NCBI GenBank assembly: GCA_963745945.1
Contig: CAVUZG010000004.1
Location: 1,240,001-1,304,000 of the forward strand
Source of the DNA: DATFVA01 sp963745945
Lineage (GTDB): Bacteria > Bacteroidota > Ignavibacteria > Ignavibacteriales > Ignavibacteriaceae
DNA length: 64,000 nt
Reading direction: 5' to 3'
The translations under genes were made by a program, and so were the position numbers. Of this stretch, positions 19,976 through 27,363 are shown in pieces. The notes under the pieces were generated by a model that ran no database searches, was not told where the DNA came from, and saw nothing but the letters and a program-made list of their open reading frames with translations. The stretch's first letter is position 1. Each line of letters starts with the position of its first letter.

Positions 19976-20936
19976 TGGACACGGAGGATTAGCAAAAGGT
20001 TATTCTCCCATTGAAATTAATTCAAAGGATGCTTTCTTTCCTGGAACCAAGTTTGATTCAAAATTTACAAAGTTTGAAAAAAGAAATTGCGGAATTGTCT
20101 CAATTAAAAAAGCTGCTTTCGATGCTGCAGCGGCAAACCTCAACTCTTTAGGAAGAGGACAGGCCGGAACTTCAGGATTTGATTTGACGGGTGATCCTAT
20201 GGTTGATACCGCAATTCTGATTGATTATAATTTTGTTCTGATGTGCAATCATTCATTTCAAAGTATCGCAACTGTTATGGGTAATACCGCAATGAAAAAC
20301 GGGGATGTAAGAGTATTTTTCAATAATGAATTTACGGCTGCCAGTGCAGATACGCATCATCCTGTCGCTGAAACAAATCGCCCTTTTGCAAAATTGAGGG
20401 GTGATCTTCAGGCGTGGACAGGAACTGATGATAACATATGTAATGAAGATTTTGCAATTGTAAAAATCGAATGGAATGGTGCAGATTTTCATAAAATTAA
20501 TAAGTCAGCAAGAATGGTTGATCCTTCTTTTAACTCCGACAACCTTGTGGGGAAAAAAGTCTGCACTTTTATGCAATACTCAAGTCGACTCCCGGTAAAC
20601 AGTAATTCCCGCACTTCATTTTCAACGCACGTTGCAATGGGAACAGTTTTAGAAGTTAAGCAAGGACCCAGAACAAGAGAGTGTACAGCTCATAAAAATT
20701 ACTATGTGTACGTTGAACATAATGCTACTTCAGGTAGTTCAGGCGGAGGTGTTTACAATGAAAATGGTGAGCTTATTGGAATTTTATGTATAGGTGATAT
20801 TTATTATCAAAAAAAAAGGATAATAGCTTTTTTACCGCTTGATTATATTTATAAATGTAAACGGGTGGCTTACGGAATTGAGGCTGGTCAGCATCTAAAG
20901 AATATCTTCAACACAAATAAACCAGGCTGGCCGTAA
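19968..20936 (+). CDS. Trypsin-like serine protease, candidate T6SS effector
   Basis: The start ATG 19968 ('MSNGHGGLAKGYSPIE') overlaps the preceding stop; an ATG at 19953 is possible. The ~322-residue protein shows a chymotrypsin-fold triad: His near residue 94 in 'LMCNHSFQS', Asp near 161 in 'NEDFAIVKIEW', and Ser near 257 in 'TSGSSGGGVYNENGELIGI' (GxSGG motif followed by the usual 'G.l.Gi' strand). There is no signal peptide, which fits delivery by T6SS rather than Sec export. Translational overlap with the OmpA/PG-binding gene suggests the two form one effector unit, the split counterpart of the fused protein at 9741. The substrate is unknown. Confidence 0.7.
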   Translation: MSNGHGGLAKGYSPIEINSKDAFFPGTKFDSKFTKFEKRNCGIVSIKKAAFDAAAANLNSLGRGQAGTSGFDLTGDPMVDTAILIDYNFVLMCNHSFQSIATVMGNTAMKNGDVRVFFNNEFTAASADTHHPVAETNRPFAKLRGDLQAWTGTDDNICNEDFAIVKIEWNGADFHKINKSARMVDPSFNSDNLVGKKVCTFMQYSSRLPVNSNSRTSFSTHVAMGTVLEVKQGPRTRECTAHKNYYVYVEHNATSGSSGGGVYNENGELIGILCIGDIYYQKKRIIAFLPLDYIYKCKRVAYGIEAGQHLKNIFNTNKPGWP

Positions 20937-20973
20937 AGAAATAAATCTTCTAAACGAATGGTGTTTATTTTAA

Positions 20974-21570
20974 ATGAAAATACCAGATTATTACCGGCAG
21001 TTTCAGAATCAGCCCGCTGAAGAGAAGAAGGAAGAAAAACCCATTGAATTTCCTCAGGCTGACCAAACACAAGCCCCGCAGCAAAAACAGCAGTCTCAAA
21101 AACCTGTACAACCCCCTGCTGAAAAAGATAAAACTGTTATATTCCAGGGAAATGGATTTGTCATTAACCAGTTAGAGGACTGGCTTGATAAAACTATATA
21201 TACTATAAACGGACCAGTTACTGATGGAATTCAACATAATGTAATCATTAATGTAGATCATGAAAATACTTTTGATGATCTGGTTGACTATGCTGAATGG
21301 AATATAAAAACTCTTGAAGAAGAGCTCAAAGGATGTACTCTTCTGAAAAAAGGAGAAACAAAATTAACAAATGGCACCGATGCTTATGAAGCTATTTTCA
21401 GCTGGTATCCCCTGGATGATTTCAGAATTTACCAGCACCAGGTTTATGTTTTAATAGATAAAGTTGCATACAAGTTAACAGCATCATTTACCAAGAAAAC
21501 CAGGCAGACAATCGGACCAGCCATTGTAAGAATGATGTTAAGCTTCAATATTGATGATAGTTCAAAATAG
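20974..21570 (+). CDS. DUF1795/DcrB-like protein, probable Eag-type T6SS effector chaperone
   Basis: A 198-residue protein. Residues ~8-50 are a Pro/Gln/Glu/Lys-rich low-complexity extension. Residues ~55-195 match the DcrB/DUF1795 pattern: 'DKTIYTINGP', 'NVIINVDHEN', 'DLVDYAEWNIKTLEEEL', 'TNGTDAYEAIFSW', 'IYQHQVYVLIDKVAYKLTAS'. DUF1795 proteins of the Eag group bind T6SS effectors and protect their transmembrane segments before loading onto VgrG. It closes the payload cluster, and the obvious client here is the hydrophobic 601-residue protein. The family assignment rests on pattern recognition, and the client is inferred. There is no signal peptide, so it should act in the cytoplasm. Confidence 0.65.
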   Translation: MKIPDYYRQFQNQPAEEKKEEKPIEFPQADQTQAPQQKQQSQKPVQPPAEKDKTVIFQGNGFVINQLEDWLDKTIYTINGPVTDGIQHNVIINVDHENTFDDLVDYAEWNIKTLEEELKGCTLLKKGETKLTNGTDAYEAIFSWYPLDDFRIYQHQVYVLIDKVAYKLTASFTKKTRQTIGPAIVRMMLSFNIDDSSK

Positions 21571-21691
21571 AATTCTCAATTTAATTAGATTTAAATGAAC
21601 AGCACTCCATTTGGTAAATTATTTTTCCCATCAAACAAAATTGTAAATATTAAAGTCGAATGATAATTACAGACATTGGAATGATATAATC

Positions 21692-22954
21692 ATGAAAAAT
21701 CATTTTGGATTTTTGATATTGCTCCTGGGATTTATTTTTTACGGGTGTGCCACATACTATGATATGGGAAAAATAGCCTTGGACATTGATGACTACGATC
21801 AGGCTGCCCTATACTATAATAAGGAACTTTCTGTAAAACCAAATGATAATGAAGCCTGGAGGGACCTGGGAATCATCGAACTGAAAAAAAACAATTACAA
21901 CGAGGCCGAAAAAAATCTTAAGATGGCTTTTTATCTTGATGAAAATGATGGAGAAACTCTCTTCTACCTTGGAATGCTTTATGAAAAGCTGAACGATTAT
22001 GATACAGCAATATCATTTTATAAAAGATATATCAACCTTGGTTTTTTTGATGATGAAATTATTCAAAAAATTAAGGGTAGAATTGATTTAATTACAAGAA
22101 AGAAAATGGAAATTGAAATAAAATCAATTTTACAAAATGAAAGTTCCAAAGCAGAAGATACCTTAAAAGATAATACCTTAGCCGTACTCTATTTCCAGAA
22201 TATGGGTAATGATAAACAGCTTAAGGTTTTGCAAAAGGGTTTGGCTGAAATGCTGATAACCGATTTATCCCAGGTAAAATCATTAAAAATTATTGAGAGA
22301 CTAAAACTTCAAATGCTGATAAATGAGATGAAAATGGATTCTACCTCATTATTTGATCAGCGAAGTGCTCCACGTTTTGGAAAACTATTAGCAGTTAAAA
22401 ATCTAATTAAAGGATCATTCCTTAGTATCAATAATGAAAAGCTAAGTATTGATGCTTCAATAATAAATGTCCCTGATGGAAGTTACGAACAGTCAAAAGA
22501 AGTTACAGGAAATATTTCCGATTATTTCAAATTGCAAAAAGATTTGGTATTTAATATTCTTGATAAATTGGATATAGTTCCTACTCCCGCGGAAAAAGAA
22601 AAGATAGAGGCAATACCAACTGAATCATTTATAGCATTTCTAAAATATTGCCGCGGACTTGAGCTTGAAGATCAGGAAAATTATTACGGCGCCGCTGATG
22701 AATACAGAAGTGCCGCAGAAATTGATCCTTCCTTTAGTCTCGCAAAAGCCAAATATTATAAGGCTAAGGATATGTCTGATGCAGTTGATATTGATGCTGT
22801 TGAAAAAGATGTAACGGCTCCCGATGTGAAAATCGGAAGATTGATTGAAAGCAATTCAAATCTTACCGGGGAAATATATAATGGCAGGGATGATCACAAC
22901 ACTTTCACAACAAGTGGTGACAAAACTAAAGTTATAATTCGGGTTATCAGATAG
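21692..22954 (+). CDS. TPR lipoprotein with CsgG/FlgO-like domain (module A)
   Basis: A 420-residue lipoprotein: the signal peptide ends in the lipobox 'FIFYGCATY' with Cys at ~19. Three TPR units follow at ~25-125 ('DYDQAALYYNKELSVKPNDN', 'NYNEAEKNLKMAFYLDENDG', 'DYDTAISFYKRYI'). Residues ~160-290 carry a CsgG/FlgO-like domain ('LAVLYFQNMG', 'KIIERLKLQMLINEMK', 'APRFGKLLAVKNLIKGSF'), and another TPR-like unit lies at ~330-365. CsgG forms the curli outer-membrane pore, whereas many relatives are periplasmic and of unknown role. The gene is followed 8 bp later by an outer-membrane barrel gene. The same pair recurs at 32068/33429, so the two genes probably form a unit. Confidence 0.72.
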   Translation: MKNHFGFLILLLGFIFYGCATYYDMGKIALDIDDYDQAALYYNKELSVKPNDNEAWRDLGIIELKKNNYNEAEKNLKMAFYLDENDGETLFYLGMLYEKLNDYDTAISFYKRYINLGFFDDEIIQKIKGRIDLITRKKMEIEIKSILQNESSKAEDTLKDNTLAVLYFQNMGNDKQLKVLQKGLAEMLITDLSQVKSLKIIERLKLQMLINEMKMDSTSLFDQRSAPRFGKLLAVKNLIKGSFLSINNEKLSIDASIINVPDGSYEQSKEVTGNISDYFKLQKDLVFNILDKLDIVPTPAEKEKIEAIPTESFIAFLKYCRGLELEDQENYYGAADEYRSAAEIDPSFSLAKAKYYKAKDMSDAVDIDAVEKDVTAPDVKIGRLIESNSNLTGEIYNGRDDHNTFTTSGDKTKVIIRVIR

Positions 22955-22962
22955 GCAGCACA

Positions 22963-24075
22963 ATGAAAAAAAATTATCTAATACTTTTCATATTATTCGT
23001 TTCTTTTTCTACAAAGGTTTTTTCACAATTCACTCCATCTTTTTTAATTGATAATACTGATGTGGTAAGTGGTTTTAATTACCAGAGCTGGAATATAGAA
23101 AACAGTGTCCCGATAAAAGAATTTGTTGTTCCATTATCTCTGGTTACACTTGTCAACAGAGACTTTACAATAGTGGCTTCAACAAATACAGCTTATGCAA
23201 GTTTAGGCTCAAATGATAATATTTTTGGTTTTACGGATACAAGGATATCTGGAACTTATATAACAGTTGAAAATAAACTGTTGTTATCCGGCGGTGTTGC
23301 TATTCCCACAGGTAAAACAAGTTTACAGCAGGATCAGGTTCCGATTGCCTCAGCAATTGCTCAATATCCTTTAAATTTCAGGATACCAAGCTACGGACAG
23401 GGGTTAACAGTAAACGGCAGTGCTTCATACGCCTTAGATTTAAAGGGCATAATTTTAAGCGCCGGGATCGGCGGTGTGTATCGAAAAGGATTTAAACCTC
23501 TGTTGAATTCTGATTTTGTATATAAGCCGGGCTCAGAATTTTCAGTTAGCGCAGGGACCGAACTAATGCCCGGTGGGAGAGACGGGACAAAACTGGATAT
23601 TGATGCCAGCTATACTTTTTACGGAGCAGATACTTATGGGGGAACAGAAGTACTTAAGTCGGGAAGGAAGCTTATTTTGAATGTAAGATCCTTTTCACAA
23701 ATTAATAATTTCGGTCTTCTCATTTTTCTTAGAGAAAGAACCAAGGGCAAAAATGAATTTGGTAGCGGGGTTCTTCAACTGGAAAATAAAAACAGTAACG
23801 GAAACCAACTTGATGCAGGAACAACCGGTACAATTGCAATCAGCCGGGTTGTAGCCATCAAAAGCCTGGTCGAAATAAATTACTATTCAAAAAATGAATA
23901 CCAGGAAAATGGCGCTTTTATTACAGGTGCTGGAGCAGGAATAAATTTAACTTTTTCAAGAAGTTTTCTTTTCAACCTGCAATACAAATATCTGTTCGGT
24001 TCATTAAGAAATAAAAACAGTTCCACTAAAATAAACGGGTATGGCATTGGTGGTGATTTGAGATTTAATCTTTAG
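22963..24075 (+). CDS. Outer-membrane beta-barrel protein (module A)
   Basis: A 370-residue protein with a signal peptide ('MKKNYLILFILFVSFSTKVF', cleavage near 'SQF'). The body alternates hydrophobic strands with Gly/Asn/Ser turns ('LLLSGGVAIPTGKTSL', 'LSAGIGGVYRKGF', 'FSVSAGTELMPGG') and ends in 'GYGIGGDLRFNL', an aromatic-x-Leu type end typical of barrels inserted by Bam. It is paralogous to the protein at 33429: both share the 'NIPTGKTKL/AIPTGKTSL' strand and the same length. It follows the TPR-CsgG lipoprotein by 8 bp. The substrate is unknown; it may be a pore or a structural partner of the lipoprotein. Confidence 0.65.
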   Translation: MKKNYLILFILFVSFSTKVFSQFTPSFLIDNTDVVSGFNYQSWNIENSVPIKEFVVPLSLVTLVNRDFTIVASTNTAYASLGSNDNIFGFTDTRISGTYITVENKLLLSGGVAIPTGKTSLQQDQVPIASAIAQYPLNFRIPSYGQGLTVNGSASYALDLKGIILSAGIGGVYRKGFKPLLNSDFVYKPGSEFSVSAGTELMPGGRDGTKLDIDASYTFYGADTYGGTEVLKSGRKLILNVRSFSQINNFGLLIFLRERTKGKNEFGSGVLQLENKNSNGNQLDAGTTGTIAISRVVAIKSLVEINYYSKNEYQENGAFITGAGAGINLTFSRSFLFNLQYKYLFGSLRNKNSSTKINGYGIGGDLRFNL

Positions 24076-24090
24076 CAAATGGATTTCATA

Positions 24091-25281
24091 ATGAATAATA
24101 AATTACTGGCCTTAATTATTCTTTCACTATGTATTCTCACAGAATCCTGTGAATCTCCTGTAGATCCGGGTCCATCAGCTTCGGTTTCTTTTCAAATTAA
24201 GTTTAATAAGAACATAAGTAGAAATAGTAGTATAAATCCTTTGTCCAAAATTACTGCTCCTACTGAATTAAAAGTTATTTGTATAGATGCAACAAATTAT
24301 TCTGATTCAGCAGAATTAAGTACTACATTAAATGAATCTATGTACAGAGCTTCTTTGCGGTATCCTCCACTAGATACCATACAGGATTTTTATGATTACC
24401 TTAATCAATTCCTTGAAAAGAAATTTTATGGGAATTTCACAAAAAATTGGGAAATTAATTTCGATTTAAGTACCGATACTTCAAAAGAAGTTTCTGTCAG
24501 TTCCGGTTTAAATTTATTTCTGTTTTTTATAAATGAAAACGATAGCGCGATATACTCAGGCAGCGTTCTGAAGACAATCTCTAAAAACAAGGATAACACA
24601 ATTGAATATATTCTTAACAATGCGAATAAATCTTTAGAAGGTAATATCAGGGATGCAATTAACAATAAACCGATTTCCGGTGCAACAATAAAGATATTTC
24701 AGGGCCCGGAGTTGATCGGAAATAGTATAAGTGATGAGTTCGGCAGGTATTCATTTTACGGAATAACCGATGGTGTATACTCTATTGAAACAGTGAAAAC
24801 AGGATACATCGATAATTCTGATTCCATCAATATTAATTCTGCTAATAGATTTAGTAATATCATTCTTTCTCCGAAATCGGGTGACATTGATTTCAGGGTT
24901 GTTCTTGAATGGGGGAAATCCCCGCTTGATTTGGACTCTCACTTAAAAAAAGATAATAAAAATGTATGGTTTGGTTATATCGGTAACAAAGGTTCTACAC
25001 CTTTTGCTTTTCTGGATATTGATGATGTCAATGGATTTGGACCGGAGACAATAACAATCTACAAATTAAATAATGATACGTGTAAATTTTATGTGAAGAA
25101 TTTCACACAGACGCCGGATATTACAACTTCAAAAGCGGTTATAACTCTCTATACCGGTTCTGGTTTTTTAAGAAGATATAGATTGCCGAATTCAGGGACA
25201 GGGTTATACTGGTATGTTTTCGATATTACTCCTGATGGTAATATTGTTTCAAAAAACTTTATCACATCAGAAGAGCCGTAA
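24091..25281 (+). CDS. Lipoprotein with carboxypeptidase-regulatory-like and DUF2135-like domains
   Basis: The signal peptide and lipobox 'LCILTESCESP' argue for the ATG at 24091 over the one at 24079. After an N-terminal region of unknown fold, residues ~185-255 form a CarboxypepD_reg-like beta-sandwich ('GNIRDAINNKPISGATIKIF', 'DEFGRYSFYGI', 'GVYSIETVKTGYI'). The last ~120 residues ('FRVVLEWGKSPLDLDSHLK', 'FAFLDIDDVNGFGPETITIY') resemble DUF2135, where an Asp-rich 'W....DLDsHl' motif is diagnostic. It is probably an outer-membrane-bound surface or periplasmic protein. It sits 15 bp after the barrel gene and 14 bp before the small CsgG-like gene, so it belongs to the same operon. Confidence 0.65.
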   Translation: MNNKLLALIILSLCILTESCESPVDPGPSASVSFQIKFNKNISRNSSINPLSKITAPTELKVICIDATNYSDSAELSTTLNESMYRASLRYPPLDTIQDFYDYLNQFLEKKFYGNFTKNWEINFDLSTDTSKEVSVSSGLNLFLFFINENDSAIYSGSVLKTISKNKDNTIEYILNNANKSLEGNIRDAINNKPISGATIKIFQGPELIGNSISDEFGRYSFYGITDGVYSIETVKTGYIDNSDSININSANRFSNIILSPKSGDIDFRVVLEWGKSPLDLDSHLKKDNKNVWFGYIGNKGSTPFAFLDIDDVNGFGPETITIYKLNNDTCKFYVKNFTQTPDITTSKAVITLYTGSGFLRRYRLPNSGTGLYWYVFDITPDGNIVSKNFITSEEP

Positions 25282-25295
25282 AACTGTGTTTAGAA

Positions 25296-25790
25296 ATGAA
25301 AATTATTATTATAGTTTTTATAATTATTATTTGTAATCAGATTTATTCCCAGGATAAAAATATTACTCTGGCCATACTTGATTTTGAAAATAATTGTATT
25401 CAGGATAGAGAAAAATATGATCCCCTAACAAGTGGAATACCTTCCATGCTTGCATCAAAATTGACAAACATTACGAAATTAAAATTTGTAGAAAGAGAAA
25501 GATTAAATGATGTCTTGAATGAATTAAACCTGGACCAAAGTGCTGAAATAGATCCTTCTACAGCACAGAATTTAGGTAAACTTCTCGGTGCCAGGGCATT
25601 AATTTTAGGCAGTTTTATGATTCTTGATGATAAGATGAGGGTAGATTTAAGAATAGTTGAAACCGAAACAGGGTTAACTATTAAGGCCGAAGAAGTGACC
25701 GGTGACTCAGATAATTTATTTGATGTTATTTCAGAACTATCGGAGAAAATAAACGATGGTCTTCATATCAAACTTTCAGATGGAAACTAG
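25296..25790 (+). CDS. Minimal CsgG/FlgO-like periplasmic protein, 164 aa
   Basis: A signal peptide ('IIIIVFIIIICNQIYSQ', cleaved after ~18) is followed by a bare CsgG/FlgO-like domain: 'ITLAILDFENNCIQD', 'KLKFVERERLNDVLNELNLD', 'AQNLGKLLGARALILGSF', 'RVDLRIVETETGL'. There are no TPRs and no lipobox Cys, so it should be soluble in the periplasm. Its core is closest to that of the protein at 31012, which has the same 'Fxx.xxD...YDPL..G' and 'ERERLN/ERERIQ' motifs. It may be a regulatory or assembly subunit that oligomerises with the larger lipoproteins; this is inferred from shared domain and operon position. Confidence 0.68.
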   Translation: MKIIIIVFIIIICNQIYSQDKNITLAILDFENNCIQDREKYDPLTSGIPSMLASKLTNITKLKFVERERLNDVLNELNLDQSAEIDPSTAQNLGKLLGARALILGSFMILDDKMRVDLRIVETETGLTIKAEEVTGDSDNLFDVISELSEKINDGLHIKLSDGN

Positions 25791-25841
25791 GTCGTGAAAG
25801 TAGAGCATAGGTTCTTTGTTGCTAAAAATTAATTTTATTAT

Positions 25842-27338
25842 ATGAACGATACAAAAATTTCTGAAGAGATTAGTTCCGGAACGAAGATAGTTAAAGTTAA
25901 AATTGAAAGAGGAAATTCAACCCAAAAGGAATTTTACTTTGACAAAACTTTTACTGTTGGAAGAGCAGATGAATGTTCTATTAAGATTGATGAAGGAGTT
26001 ATTAGCCGTGTTCATATAGAAGTTGTTTTTGATGGTTCAAAATGGTGGATATCAGATAAACATAGCAGCAATGGAACCTTCCTTAACGGTGAAAAAATTG
26101 AATCTGTTGAACTTAAGACAACTACTACCATTGAACTTGGGCACAATGGACCAATTCTTTTGTTTACATTTGAAGAAAAACCTGAAGCTCCGGCAAAACC
26201 TGAAATAAAAACCGAATCAAGCAATGAGGAATCAGTCACAAGCTACATTCAGCATTACTTCGATGAATCGAAAAGTGAAGACCAGGTAGGACAACATACC
26301 CGCCTGATGCGAGAGGCTTTTAAAGTTGTAAAGAAAAAACATACATCAAAATATATAAAGATAATTGCGGTTGTAGGTTTTTTGGCAATTATCGCTGCTG
26401 CCTACTCAATTTATCAGAATATAAAAGAGAATAAACAGAAAGCACTTGCAGAAAATATTTTTTATGATATGAAATCTCTGGAACTTGAAATTGAAACATT
26501 GAAGCAGGATCTGGCTGCTTCTAATGATCCGAAGATAATTAAGGCACTTAAAAAATTTGATGAACGCCGCCATGAATTACAGAAAAATTATGATAACCTC
26601 GTAGATCAACTAGGAACTTACGATCTTAAGCCTGACGAAAAGGTGATAATAAAAATGGCACGTACGTTCGGTGAATGCGAATTGACTATGCCGAAAGAGT
26701 TTATTGATGAAGTAAAAGGTTATATTCAGAAATGGAAATCAAGCGACAGGCTGCAGAAAGCTTTAAACCGTGCTAAACAGAATGGTTATGCTCAGGTTGT
26801 AGTAAATTACATGGTCCGTCAGGATTTGCCGCCTCAATTTTTTTACCTTGCACTCCAGGAAAGTGATTTCAGAGATCAGATTGTAGGACCTCAGACAAGG
26901 TACGGATATGCAAAAGGAATCTGGCAGTTTATTCCTGCTACTGCTCAGAAATATGGACTGAGTATCGGTCCCTTAGTTAACGAAAAAGTTTATGACCCGG
27001 GAGATGACCGTTACAATTTTCCAAAAGCTACCAGTGCGGCATCCAGATATTTGAAAGATATTTACAATACAGATGCGCAGGCTTCGGGACTTCTTGTTAT
27101 GGCTTCATACAATTGGGGAGAATATAATATTATAGGCCTGATAAGAAGAATGCCTGCAAATCCGAAGGACAGAAACTTCTGGAATCTTTTATCAAAATAC
27201 AGGGATAAAATTCCTGATGAAACTTATAACTATGTTTTTTATATATTTTCAGCTGCAGTAATTGGAGAAAATCCAACATTGTTTGGTTTTAATTTTGATA
27301 ACCCCTTAAAAGGGGCAATTCAAAACCTGAAGAATTAA
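25842..27338 (+). CDS. FHA domain-transmembrane-lytic transglycosylase fusion
   Basis: A 498-residue protein with three parts. An N-terminal FHA phosphothreonine-binding domain carries 'VGRADECSIKI' (G40-R41), 'SRVH' (55-58) and 'SNGTFLNG' (76-83). One membrane helix lies at ~170-191 ('IIAVVGFLAIIAAAYSIYQ'), followed by a coiled-coil (~198-250). A C-terminal SLT lytic-transglycosylase domain has the catalytic Glu near residue 340 in 'ALQESDF', then 'AKGIWQFIPATAQKYGL' and 'LVMASYNWGEYNI'. The layout puts FHA in the cytoplasm and the wall-cutting domain in the periplasm. With the phosphatase and kinase genes directly downstream, phosphorylation sensed by FHA may control local peptidoglycan opening (inference). 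Confidence 0.88.
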   Translation: MNDTKISEEISSGTKIVKVKIERGNSTQKEFYFDKTFTVGRADECSIKIDEGVISRVHIEVVFDGSKWWISDKHSSNGTFLNGEKIESVELKTTTTIELGHNGPILLFTFEEKPEAPAKPEIKTESSNEESVTSYIQHYFDESKSEDQVGQHTRLMREAFKVVKKKHTSKYIKIIAVVGFLAIIAAAYSIYQNIKENKQKALAENIFYDMKSLELEIETLKQDLAASNDPKIIKALKKFDERRHELQKNYDNLVDQLGTYDLKPDEKVIIKMARTFGECELTMPKEFIDEVKGYIQKWKSSDRLQKALNRAKQNGYAQVVVNYMVRQDLPPQFFYLALQESDFRDQIVGPQTRYGYAKGIWQFIPATAQKYGLSIGPLVNEKVYDPGDDRYNFPKATSAASRYLKDIYNTDAQASGLLVMASYNWGEYNIIGLIRRMPANPKDRNFWNLLSKYRDKIPDETYNYVFYIFSAAVIGENPTLFGFNFDNPLKGAIQNLKN

Positions 27339-27363
27339 TTATTTCTAATTTCAATTTATTTAT

